From JAVBSX01 sp051660685 (lineage in GTDB: Bacteria > Planctomycetota > Planctomycetia > Pirellulales > Thermoguttaceae): a DNA stretch of 7,436 nucleotides. This document shows, piece after piece, positions 1 to 5,802 of the stretch (position 1 is the stretch's first letter; the number at the start of each line of letters is the position of its first letter). A program made the translations under genes and the position numbers. Below the pieces are notes generated by a model. That model did no database searches, was not told where the DNA came from, and saw only the letters and a list, made by a program, of their open reading frames with translations. Location: the NCBI GenBank assembly GCA_051660685.1, contig JBOFQB010000019.1, positions 1-7,436 on the forward strand. Reading direction: 5' to 3'.

Positions 1-19
1 GTTGGACGGATATGTTTTT

Positions 20-91
20 ACCACGAAATACACGAAAGACACGAAAAACGGTATTTTGTGAGGTTTTCGTGTTTTTTGTGATTTTCGTGGT
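20..91. repeat. Long inverted repeat of CACGAAA-type units
   Basis: The left arm (20-47) begins ACCACGAAATACACGAAAG and contains three tandem CACGAAA-like units. The right arm (64-91) is its near-perfect reverse complement. Arms of 28 nt match at 24 positions, and two of the four mismatches become G-U pairs in RNA, leaving a loop of about 16 nt. Very similar CACGAAA-rich interspersed repeats occur between genes in many environmental bacterial genomes (general knowledge). There is no T-run directly after the stem, so it is not an ordinary intrinsic terminator, although it may end or protect a transcript arriving from outside the window. Confidence 0.75.
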
Positions 92-168
92 TCAAAAATG
101 AAAATGACTCTTTTTCTCAAAACTTGTTAGCGGACTGGCAATCCTCTTCACTTGGACGAACATGCTCA

Positions 169-197
169 TTGACAATGCGCAAGGGTCGTGTTAGACT
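169..197 (+). promoter_or_regulatory. Candidate sigma70-type promoter for ahcY
   Basis: A perfect -35 box TTGACA (169-174) is followed by a 17-nt spacer and the -10 box TAGACT (192-197), which matches TATAAT at four of six positions. It is the best promoter-like pair in the region and points toward ahcY. Transcription would start near 204. Assignment is from sequence pattern only. Confidence 0.45.
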
Positions 198-305
198 GCG
201 CAGACCGATTGTGCTGGTTGTCTCTTTGGATTGTTCTAACTTATGCAATCTCTTGCAATCGGCTGATTGATTGTTGTTCCCTGATTATTCTATTTGCGTA
301 AAACC

Positions 306-312
306 AAAGGAG
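306..312 (+). promoter_or_regulatory. Shine-Dalgarno sequence fixing the ahcY GTG start
   Basis: AAAGGAG ends 7 nt before the GTG at 320. This is the strongest ribosome-binding site in the window and supports a non-ATG start for ahcY. Most other genes here have weak, badly spaced or absent Shine-Dalgarno sequences. Confidence 0.7.
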
Positions 313-319
313 TGTTATT

Positions 320-1639
320 GTGCAGAAAGCAAAGACAAATGAGCTTCATTACAAAGTAGCGGATATGAGTTTGGCCGATTGGGGTCGGAAAGAGATTGAT
401 TTGGCCGAAAATGAAATGCCGGGTCTGATCGCTCTTCGTGAGAAGTATGGTCGCAAAAAACCGCTCAAAGGAGCCCGAATCGCCGGTTGTTTGCACATGA
501 CAATTCAAACGGCTGTTTTGATTGAGACACTTGTGAAACTGGGAGCCGACGTAACTTGGAGCAGTTGCAATAAGTTTTCCACACAAGATCATGCAGCAGC
601 CGCAATTGCGGCAACCGGGGTTCCCGTTTATGCTTGGAAAGGTCTGACCGACCAAGAATTTGATTGGTGTGTTGAGAAGACGGTCATTTTCCCGGACGGA
701 CAACCACTTAATATGATTCTCGATGACGGGGGAGATTTGACCGCCTTACTTCATAAGCCGAAATATGCCGAGATTATGAAAGGGGTTAAGGGGATTTCGG
801 AAGAAACAACAACAGGGGTTCACCGTTTGTATCAGATGTTTGAAAAAGGGCAACTCAAAGTCCCGGCGATTAACATCAACGATTCGGTTACAAAGAGTAA
901 ATTTGACAATCTGTATGGATGTCGTGAATCCCTTGCAGATGGAATCAAACGCGCAACAGATGTCATGATCGCGGGAAAAGTCGTTGTCGTTGCCGGTTAT
1001 GGTGATGTCGGCAAAGGATGTGCGCATTCCATGCGGTCTTATGGTGCTCGCGTCATTGTGACAGAAATTGACCCCATTTGTGCTTTACAAGCAGCAATGG
1101 AGGGATTTCAGGTTATGACAATGGACGATGCTGCGTCGATTGGGAACATTTTTGTGACGACGACCGGTTGTTGCGACGTGATTATGGCGCGACACATGGA
1201 AAAGATGCCGAATGATGCAATCGTCTGCAATATAGGACATTTTGACGTTGAAATCGACGTTGCCGGTTTGGAATCGGTCAAAGGAATCAAGAAGCTGAAC
1301 ATTAAACCGCTTGTTGATAAATATACATTCCCGGACGGACATTCGATCATTTTGTTGGCGGAAGGACGTTTGGTGAATCTCGGTTGCGCAACCGGACATC
1401 CCTCCTTTGTCATGTCCAACTCATTCACCAATCAGGTTTTAGCCCAGATTGCTCTTTGGACGGAACCGCAAAAGTACCCGATTGGAGTTCACATGCTCCC
1501 GAAAAAATTGGACGAAGAAGTTGCCCGATTGCATTTGGAAAAAATCGGTGTCCAACTGTCCAAGTTGTCCTCGAAACAGGCAAAATATCTTGGAATTCCT
1601 GTTGAAGGACCGTTCAAACCGGAGTATTACCGGTATTAA
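320..1639 (+). CDS. ahcY: Adenosylhomocysteinase (S-adenosyl-L-homocysteine hydrolase)
   Basis: This cytosolic NAD-dependent enzyme reversibly splits S-adenosylhomocysteine into adenosine and homocysteine, removing the inhibitory by-product of SAM-dependent methylation. The 439-residue protein is full length. Seen in sequence: the substrate-domain motif CLHMT (57-61, His59), SSCNKFSTQDHAAAA (81-95), DDGGDLT (135-141), SEETTTGVHRL (160-170), and TKSKFDNLYGC (191-201) with the expected Lys192, Asp196, Asn197 and Cys201. The NAD-binding Rossmann loop is GYGDVGKG (226-233). CNIGHFDVEID (303-313) and GHPSFVMSNSFTNQ (359-372) carry the active-site histidines, and the C-terminus KPEYYRY is the family's terminal signature. 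The roughly 40-residue insertion of many proteobacterial homologues is absent, so it resembles the short, human-like form. The GTG start is set by AAAGGAG 7 nt upstream. It appears monocistronic, with its own promoter and terminator. Confidence 0.98.
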   Translation: MQKAKTNELHYKVADMSLADWGRKEIDLAENEMPGLIALREKYGRKKPLKGARIAGCLHMTIQTAVLIETLVKLGADVTWSSCNKFSTQDHAAAAIAATGVPVYAWKGLTDQEFDWCVEKTVIFPDGQPLNMILDDGGDLTALLHKPKYAEIMKGVKGISEETTTGVHRLYQMFEKGQLKVPAININDSVTKSKFDNLYGCRESLADGIKRATDVMIAGKVVVVAGYGDVGKGCAHSMRSYGARVIVTEIDPICALQAAMEGFQVMTMDDAASIGNIFVTTTGCCDVIMARHMEKMPNDAIVCNIGHFDVEIDVAGLESVKGIKKLNIKPLVDKYTFPDGHSIILLAEGRLVNLGCATGHPSFVMSNSFTNQVLAQIALWTEPQKYPIGVHMLPKKLDEEVARLHLEKIGVQLSKLSSKQAKYLGIPVEGPFKPEYYRY

Positions 1640-1644
1640 GCGTA

Positions 1645-1704
1645 CAATACAGTATTGTTTAAGGAATCAGCTAGATCGCGTGATCGGCTGATTTGTTTGT
1701 CTTT
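1645..1704 (+). terminator. Intrinsic terminator after ahcY
   Basis: The main stem pairs AATCAGC (1665-1671) with GCTGATT (1687-1693). An inner GATC/GATC stem (1674-1677 with 1682-1685) closes a GCGT loop, and a T-rich tail TTGTTTGTCTTT follows. A small palindrome CAATACAGTATTG (1645-1657) with TTT sits just before it and may assist. Position, 5 nt after the stop codon, and orientation fit termination of ahcY. Confidence 0.7.
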
Positions 1705-1725
1705 CACCCAGAACAAACGAGTTCA

Positions 1726-1914
1726 ATGATGATGAAGTACATTTTCAGCTTGATTGTGTGTGTTTCCCTGATCGGTTTTGTCGGTTGCAACGACGGAGGA
1801 GGGAAAAAGGAACCGGGCGCGAAACCGGCTGCAGAAAAAACAACGGAGAAAAAGGATGCAACGCTTCCTCCTCCTACACCTGCTGGAACAACGGGCGGAG
1901 AAGCAGCACACTAA
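1726..1914 (+). CDS. Small lipoprotein, unknown function
   Basis: The 62-residue product begins with three consecutive Met codons and has a hydrophobic signal segment (about residues 4-19) ending in the lipobox FVGC, with the lipidated Cys at residue 21. The mature part is about 42 residues, low-complexity and hydrophilic: Gly/Lys/Glu-rich and ending with LPPPTPAGTT before GGEAAH. No fold or family is recognisable. The N-terminal half and the KPAxEK...LPPP...GTT pattern recur in the next gene (2119-3588), so the two are probably a duplicated lipoprotein leader, this copy lacking the enzyme-like domain. A TTG at 1693 in frame would add residues before the signal peptide and is less likely. The Shine-Dalgarno sequence is weak. 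A promoter between the ahcY terminator and this start was not identified. Lipoprotein call fairly sure; function unknown. Confidence 0.72.
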   Translation: MMMKYIFSLIVCVSLIGFVGCNDGGGKKEPGAKPAAEKTTEKKDATLPPPTPAGTTGGEAAH

Positions 1915-1941
1915 TTGGTTCTGTCCGTATTTTGGTTTTGC

Positions 1942-2012
1942 ACGTTTAGCCGCATGTCAGGGTTGTGCGTTCTTGTACGCAATCAACCGTGTCTATGCGG
2001 TTAGGCGTTTTT
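1942..2012 (+). terminator. Large compound hairpin with T-run; terminator or structured RNA
   Basis: Positions 1942-1955 (ACGTTTAGCCGCAT) pair over all 14 positions with 1995-2008 (ATGCGGTTAGGCGT), counting a few G-U pairs. Inside sits a second hairpin: GGTTGTGCGT (1961-1970) pairs with ACGCA (1977-1981) and CAACC (1984-1988), with a 2-nt bulge and a TCTTGT loop. The structure ends in TTTTT (2008-2012). It lies 27 nt after the stop of the small lipoprotein and over 100 nt before the next start, so termination of the small lipoprotein transcript is the simplest reading. It is longer and more branched than a usual terminator, so a small RNA or leader element is possible. Confidence 0.65.
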
Positions 2013-2118
2013 GAAACACCTTGTTTTTCTCTCAGAAATGAGTCAAATAGGCTCCCTTTTTTGTTTCCCTTCCCGTTTTTCAACACCCTTATTATTCAAT
2101 CGTTCACGAGAAAAAATC

Positions 2119-3588
2119 ATGATGAAACATATTCTCCCCCTGCTCCTTGTTCTTCCGCTTTTTGGGTTCTTCGGTTGTTGTCCCGCCTGTTCCGACGGAA
2201 CAAAACCGGCTGTTGAAAAGAAAACGGACGGAAAAGAACTTCCTCCACCTCAAGTCTCGCCCGGAACAACGGAACCGATTGCGGCGAACTGGTCAACCCG
2301 ATCCGTGTTGGTTGCCGATTTACCTGTTGTTCCTCAAGGAGCCGAAAATCAACCGATTCGCAAGATCGAACGTAAAGTCGGTCAGGTTGTCCGAGAGGAT
2401 GTTCAAGCTGTTCGTAAAGCAGAACGTCAAGTGGAGAAAAAGGCGGGAACCGTTCTTGAAAATACGAAAAATCGCGTCGTTCGTCCTGTTCGCAAAGCCG
2501 TTTCACAGGTTCTTCCGCGCGGACAAAAGGGAAAGAAAGTGCAAGAGCAATACCGACCGCAACTTTTTGCGAATTTGCCGGACTATTTGCACAATCCTGA
2601 CGGAATGACAGTTTCTGAGGATCAGCAGACGATCTACATGTGTTGTCCGAATTTTAATGGTCGGGAAAATAATGAGGGACCGAAAAAAAATGGGGGTTTT
2701 CTGGTTTCGTTTGATCTGGACGGAAACATGACGAAGTTGCTTGAGTTCCCTGTTCTTGAGGAAACGGGACAAACGGGGTGTATGGGGCTTGATTTTGGAC
2801 CAGATGGTAATCTGTATGTATGTGACAATCAGTATTTTTTCAACAAGGATCACAAATCGCGTATTTTGCGGGTCATCATGGAAGAGGGTAAACCGACCGG
2901 GGAGATTCAGGTTGTTGCAACGGGGTTAAAATTGGCGAACGCGATTCTTTGGATGAATGACAAGTTGCTTGTGACGGACACGTTCCTTGATCTGGAAGAT
3001 CGTTGGGGCGCGGGCGGAATCTGGATGTTCACCCAAGAGGAAGCATTGAATGCCGGAAAAGGTGACGTTGCGACAATTCCAGTTGCGCCAAATGGAACGG
3101 ACCCGCGATTGGTTGTGATTGAACAGGCGGATGATATTGACCGACATGATAGTGCGGGTGCTGACGGAATGACCTGCACCCCGGACGGAGTTGTTTATTT
3201 CGGCAATTTTGGAGATGGGGCAATGTATCGTGTTGTTTTTGACGCTGAAAACAAAGCAACGGTCGAGAAAATACATGCGGGGGGAGAAGTCTTCAACTGT
3301 TGTGACGGAATCTTCTATGATGCAAGGACGGATAAGATATACATTAACGATTCGCAGAAGAATGCAATTCGCGCCTTTAAGCCGGTTCAAGCGGGAGAAA
3401 AACCGAAGTTTGAGTTGATTTGGGAAAACGGTGATACAGATGGAAGTGACGGTTTGCTTGACCAACCTTGTGAATGTGTTGTGATCGGCAACAAAATGAT
3501 TATTTGTAATTTTGATTGGCCGTTTCCCGGTTTGATGAATTCAGCGTTTGACGCCCCTTACACCATGTCCGTCATTACGTTGGAATAA
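2119..3588 (+). CDS. Lipoprotein with basic helical linker and SMP-30/gluconolactonase-like beta-propeller
   Basis: The 489-residue product starts MMKHILPLLL and has a signal peptide with lipobox FFGC (Cys20), so it is expected to be membrane-anchored outside the cytoplasm. Residues 21-58 are a Lys/Pro-rich tether with LPPP. Residues 80-131 are Arg/Lys/Val-rich, probably helical, with repeated patterns IRKIERKV, VRKAERQV and VRPVRKAV. From about residue 148 the protein matches the SMP-30/gluconolactonase/LRE type of beta-propeller: NPDGMTV (159-165), FGPDGNLYVCDN (226-237), NAILWMNDKLLVTDT (274-288), GADGMTCTPDGVVYFGNF (347-364) and CDGIFYDARTDKIYINDS (395-412). Repeated DG turns and Asn/Asp positions fit blade edges and a possible divalent-metal site. 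A lactonase or related sugar-acid hydrolase role is inferred from the family; the substrate is unknown. The in-frame TTG at 2011 lies inside the preceding hairpin's T-run and is not preferred. ThiS follows 43 nt later. Confidence 0.85.
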   Translation: MMKHILPLLLVLPLFGFFGCCPACSDGTKPAVEKKTDGKELPPPQVSPGTTEPIAANWSTRSVLVADLPVVPQGAENQPIRKIERKVGQVVREDVQAVRKAERQVEKKAGTVLENTKNRVVRPVRKAVSQVLPRGQKGKKVQEQYRPQLFANLPDYLHNPDGMTVSEDQQTIYMCCPNFNGRENNEGPKKNGGFLVSFDLDGNMTKLLEFPVLEETGQTGCMGLDFGPDGNLYVCDNQYFFNKDHKSRILRVIMEEGKPTGEIQVVATGLKLANAILWMNDKLLVTDTFLDLEDRWGAGGIWMFTQEEALNAGKGDVATIPVAPNGTDPRLVVIEQADDIDRHDSAGADGMTCTPDGVVYFGNFGDGAMYRVVFDAENKATVEKIHAGGEVFNCCDGIFYDARTDKIYINDSQKNAIRAFKPVQAGEKPKFELIWENGDTDGSDGLLDQPCECVVIGNKMIICNFDWPFPGLMNSAFDAPYTMSVITLE

Positions 3589-3631
3589 GAGAAATTGGAA
3601 TAATTCACTTGGAGTCAAAGGTCTTTATCCA

Positions 3632-3832
3632 ATGATGATTACACTCAACGGAGAACCGCGATGTATTTCCAAGGGTCAAACCGTTGCCGATTTATTGCGG
3701 GAACTTGATTTGACCGGGAAATATGTCGCTGTTGAACGAAACAGGCAGGTTGTCTCCTTCCGTTTGTATGCGGAAACGGTTCTTGCCGAAAATGACCAGA
3801 TCGAAATAGTAACGCTTGTTGGAGGAGGTTAG
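3632..3832 (+). CDS. thiS: ThiS sulfur-carrier protein
   Basis: This 66-residue ubiquitin-like protein carries sulfur as a C-terminal thiocarboxylate, which ThiG uses to form the thiazole part of thiamine. It starts MMITLNGEP, has the TVADLLREL helix (17-25), the VAVERNRQVV strand (32-41), an AENDQIEIV stretch (52-60) and the essential Gly-Gly end as LVGGG. Length matches the family. Tandem ATG codons make 3632 or 3635 possible; AAAGG at 3617-3621 is spaced for the first. A longer reading from 3548 would overlap the preceding gene and is rejected. No ThiG, ThiF or ThiH gene is in the window, so its partners lie elsewhere. It may be co-transcribed with the propeller gene upstream. Confidence 0.92.
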   Translation: MMITLNGEPRCISKGQTVADLLRELDLTGKYVAVERNRQVVSFRLYAETVLAENDQIEIVTLVGGG

Positions 3833-3847
3833 CGTTCTGCTAATCGG

Positions 3848-3865
3848 CAACGCCAAACGGCGTTG
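3848..3865. repeat. Short perfect hairpin between thiS and the TIM-barrel gene
   Basis: CAACGCC (3848-3854) pairs perfectly with GGCGTTG (3859-3865) around an AAAC loop. No T-run follows, so it is not a standard terminator. The AAC...GTT stem ends resemble the palindromic units at 5513-5630, suggesting a related REP-like unit. It could also slow polymerase or block exonucleases on a shared transcript. Confidence 0.5.
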
Positions 3866-3880
3866 AAGATGTTTCCAATT

Positions 3881-3914
3881 CCCCTCTTCCCAATCCCCTA
3901 TCCCCCATTCCCTA
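3881..3914. repeat. C-rich tract (G-quadruplex type on the - strand), inverse copy of 7121-7147
   Basis: Five C-runs of 3-5 bases are separated by 3-4-base spacers, giving a G-quadruplex-type pattern on the - strand. The 20-nt CCCCTATCCCCCATTCCCTA (3895-3914) is the exact reverse complement of 7126-7145. It ends 2 nt before the ATG of the TIM-barrel gene, so that gene has no Shine-Dalgarno sequence. Confidence 0.7.
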
Positions 3915-3916
3915 CC

Positions 3917-4927
3917 ATGTCCAAACCCCGCGTTTTTCTGTCTGGTTTTTCGGACGAAGGTGTTGCTGATAAAACGATTTCTGAGCAGTTTGCTGTTTTT
4001 GCAGCTCTTGGACTTCAGTATTACACGATTCGATTTGTCAATCTTGGTGAGGGGATCAAAAATGTAATGAAGCTGACGAAAACGGATATACAGAAAATCC
4101 GTCAGTTTCAGGATCAGTATGGACTTAACGTCTCTTCACTCGGTTCCCCTATTGGAAAAATCAAACTGGTTGATGTGGAAGATGGAACGAGCAATGTTTA
4201 TGTCCCCTTTGAAAAGTATCTCGAACAAGACGTTAAAATGGCGTGTGATCTGGCGCATGCTTTTGAAACGAAACTGATTCGCGGTTTTTCCTTTTATCCG
4301 CCGAAAGGGAGTGATCCGAAAGACTATATCAATCAGGCAAGTGATCAGCTTGGTCGAATCGCTGAAACCTGTCATCGAAGTGATTTGACGTTCGGTCTTG
4401 AGGTTGAAACCAATTTGGTTGGGCATAATGGTTTTCTTCTCGCCGAACTGTTTCGTCAGGTCAATCATCCGGCGATGTTGCTGATTTTTGACGGGGGAAA
4501 TCTGATTATGCAAGGTTATGACACGCTTGATATTTTTGCGCAGTATGAGTCGATGAAGGACGGTTTGGGTTGGATGCACATCAAGGATTATCAAAATCCG
4601 GGGAAAAGGGAAAAAGGGACCCATGTTGATGAGGACAAGGTGAAAGGTTTTGTTCCTGCCGATCAAGGTTATACGGGACATGAAGCGATTTTTCGGGATT
4701 TTGCGACGATTTTACCTTCCTTGGAAGAGAAACTGAAAAATCGCGGGGTTCCCGGGGTCTTTTTCGATTTGGAACCGCACTTAAAAGGGGGCGGTCAGTT
4801 CGGCGGTTTTAGCGGGCCGGACGGTATGGGGGTCGCTCTTCGCGCTCTTTGTAACGTCCTCGATTACGTCGGGATTGATTATCATCTGCGTGATTTTGAA
4901 GACGTTAAAGCAGCAAGAGTGTATTGA
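3917..4927 (+). CDS. Xylose isomerase-like TIM-barrel protein (sugar phosphate isomerase/epimerase family)
   Basis: The 336-residue protein fits the AP-endonuclease-2/xylose-isomerase-like TIM barrel, a fold used by sugar isomerases, epimerases and related metal enzymes. Features include the N-terminal strand VFLSGFSDEGV (6-16), IRGFSFYPP (121-129), FGLEVETN (159-166), LIFDGGNL (189-196), MHIKDY (220-225), and VFFDLEPHL (281-289). Glu162 or Glu164, Asp192, His221 and Glu286 are candidate metal ligands by position in the barrel (inference). The ATG at 3917 begins MSKPRVFLSG directly on the first strand. An upstream in-frame TTG at 3863 would translate the C-rich repeat into a Pro/Phe-rich stretch and is rejected. 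There is no Shine-Dalgarno sequence; the leader is the C-rich tract. ExbD follows 38 nt after the stop. Fold assignment is good, substrate unknown; a role in sugar catabolism alongside the propeller lipoprotein is only suggested by proximity. Confidence 0.85.
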   Translation: MSKPRVFLSGFSDEGVADKTISEQFAVFAALGLQYYTIRFVNLGEGIKNVMKLTKTDIQKIRQFQDQYGLNVSSLGSPIGKIKLVDVEDGTSNVYVPFEKYLEQDVKMACDLAHAFETKLIRGFSFYPPKGSDPKDYINQASDQLGRIAETCHRSDLTFGLEVETNLVGHNGFLLAELFRQVNHPAMLLIFDGGNLIMQGYDTLDIFAQYESMKDGLGWMHIKDYQNPGKREKGTHVDEDKVKGFVPADQGYTGHEAIFRDFATILPSLEEKLKNRGVPGVFFDLEPHLKGGGQFGGFSGPDGMGVALRALCNVLDYVGIDYHLRDFEDVKAARVY

Positions 4928-4965
4928 GGTGAACGAACGACCTAAATATTCGGCATTAAGTGGAG

Positions 4966-5385
4966 ATGCAAACCTCACGTTTTTTACGACATCATGTCAC
5001 GTCGATCAATCTGACCCCCATGATTGATGTTGTCTTTCTGCTCATCATTTTTTTTCTCGTTTCAAGTACCTTCATTCAGCAGGAAGTTTCGCTTGAGATG
5101 CAACTTCCAACAGCGCAAACGGGTCAAAAAGCGGAAGAGGACATCACGAGGAAGGAGATCATTAACATTCCTGGTTCAGGTCAGCTTCTTTTGCGAACTG
5201 AACCGGTTTCGCTTGAGAAACTCAGGGAGTATTTTCGGGTCAGGAAAACAACGGGAGAAGAAAACATTCCGGTTCTCTTGCGAGTTGCGCAAGGTGTCCC
5301 TTATCAAGAGGTTGAACCCGTTCTGCTCCTCTGTGCTGAATCCGGGATATGGAACGTTTCGTTCGCCGTTTTGCGTGAAGAATAA
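4966..5385 (+). CDS. ExbD/TolR-family biopolymer transport protein
   Basis: The 139-residue inner-membrane protein has a short cytoplasmic N-terminus, then NLTPMIDVVFLLIIFFL (15-31) with the family's essential membrane Asp (Asp21), followed by VSSTF. The periplasmic domain runs to the end and includes IPVLLRVAQGVPYQEV and a C-terminal GIWNVSFAVL strand. ExbD subunits work with an ExbB/TolQ/MotA-type proton channel to energise outer-membrane transport or envelope processes. No ExbB partner lies in the window: upstream is the TIM-barrel gene and downstream the repeat element, so this copy is an orphan here. A GTG at 4960 is an alternative start directly after an in-frame stop; GGAG abuts the ATG at 4966, too close for either to have ideal spacing. 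ATG is preferred. Family assignment is firm; the energised receptor is unknown. Confidence 0.9.
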   Translation: MQTSRFLRHHVTSINLTPMIDVVFLLIIFFLVSSTFIQQEVSLEMQLPTAQTGQKAEEDITRKEIINIPGSGQLLLRTEPVSLEKLREYFRVRKTTGEENIPVLLRVAQGVPYQEVEPVLLLCAESGIWNVSFAVLREE

Positions 5386-5436
5386 AGAGAAGAGTAATTA
5401 ACAGTGTATCCCGACTCCTTCATCCTCTCCCCCCTA

Positions 5437-5773
5437 AGGTCAGCGCACGTTATTTGCCCTGAAAATAGGTGTAAACAACATTCAATGACCCAAAAATAAA
5501 ATGTTTCTCCCCAACCTCGTCGAGGTTGCGTTATGGTAGAAAAGGGATAAAAACAAAATCTGAACCCCGCCGGGGTTCCGTTATGGTTTAATAAATGCGG
5601 AATGACCATAACGCAACTCCATACGGAGTTGGAGATTTAGGGGCAATCCGTTACTACCATAACGGAATGTCTACGACATTCGGGAAATGCCAATATGATG
5701 AAGCAAAGCCCTATTACCTGACATTCCCAACATACGTACTTTGACTATATTGCTTAAAACAGTGCGCTGACCC
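5437..5773. mobile_element. MITE-like element with inverted ends, no transposase
   Basis: GGTCAGCGCAC (5438-5448) is repeated exactly in inverse orientation as GTGCGCTGACC (5762-5772). Adding one base each side (A5437, C5773) puts a TA dinucleotide at both borders (5435-5436 and 5774-5775), which would fit a TA target duplication as made by the IS630/Tc1/mariner group; that family link is inference. The interior is non-coding and holds four palindromic units (5513-5681), two in each orientation, so the whole element folds back on itself. C-rich tracts flank both ends in the same orientation (CTCCCCCC at 5427-5434; nine Cs at 5779-5787). It fills most of the gap between exbD and the ATPase gene. 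Confidence 0.5.
5513..5681. repeat. Four hairpin-plus-tail palindromic units, two forward and two reverse
   Basis: Unit A (5513-5539) is the stem AACCTCG/CGAGGTT with tail GCGTTATGGTAG. Unit B (5563-5589) is AACCCCG/CGGGGTT with tail CCGTTATGGTTT. Unit C (5605-5630, reverse) is AACTCC/GGAGTT with tail GCGTTATGGT on the - strand. Unit D (5654-5681, reverse) is GAATGTC/GACATTC with tail CGTTATGGTAG on the - strand. Stem sequences differ but stay self-complementary, while the CGTTATGGT tail is conserved. Because A and B face C and D, their tails also pair with each other (A with D over 11 nt, B with C over 9 nt). Confidence 0.8.
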
Positions 5774-5795
5774 TATCTCCCCCCCCCTTCCTGTC

Positions 5796-5800
5796 GAGGA
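5796..5800 (+). promoter_or_regulatory. Shine-Dalgarno-like GAGGA close to the ATPase start
   Basis: GAGGA ends only 2 nt before the ATG at 5803, shorter than usual. It is 5 nt before an in-frame TTG at 5806, so initiation one codon later is possible. The protein would differ by a single residue. Confidence 0.45.
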
Positions 5801-5802
5801 AC

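Larger units (their letters stand above)
1..319. other. Non-coding leader region upstream of ahcY
   Basis: No credible gene is present on either strand. The stretch holds a long inverted repeat (20-91), a candidate promoter (169-197) and a Shine-Dalgarno sequence (306-312). If transcription starts about 7 nt after the -10 box, the leader is roughly 115 nt. I looked for a SAH or SAM riboswitch because of the downstream gene and did not recognise either core. The only small hairpin is CAATC/GATTG at 256-269, which is weak. Confidence 0.6.

Noticed and set aside
204..319. Possible SAH or SAM riboswitch in the ahcY leader
   Set aside because: None of the conserved core sequences I know for these classes is visible, and the only pairing (CAATC/GATTG) is a 5-bp stem.
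290..703. Reverse-strand open frame of 137 codons overlapping the ahcY start
   Set aside because: It lies antisense to a firmly identified enzyme gene, has no recognisable domain and reads as a by-product of ahcY codon use.
2147..2608. Alternative-frame open reading frame of 153 codons inside the propeller lipoprotein gene
   Set aside because: It is Arg/Lys-rich with no domain, and lies within a frame that has a signal peptide and a recognisable propeller.
4136..4681. Reverse-strand open frame of 181 codons opposite the TIM-barrel gene
   Set aside because: It has no domain or ribosome-binding site, and the + strand frame encodes conserved barrel motifs.
5304..5609. Reverse-strand open frame crossing the repeat units
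   Set aside because: It overlaps the end of exbD and runs through palindromic repeats; the predicted peptide has no family likeness.
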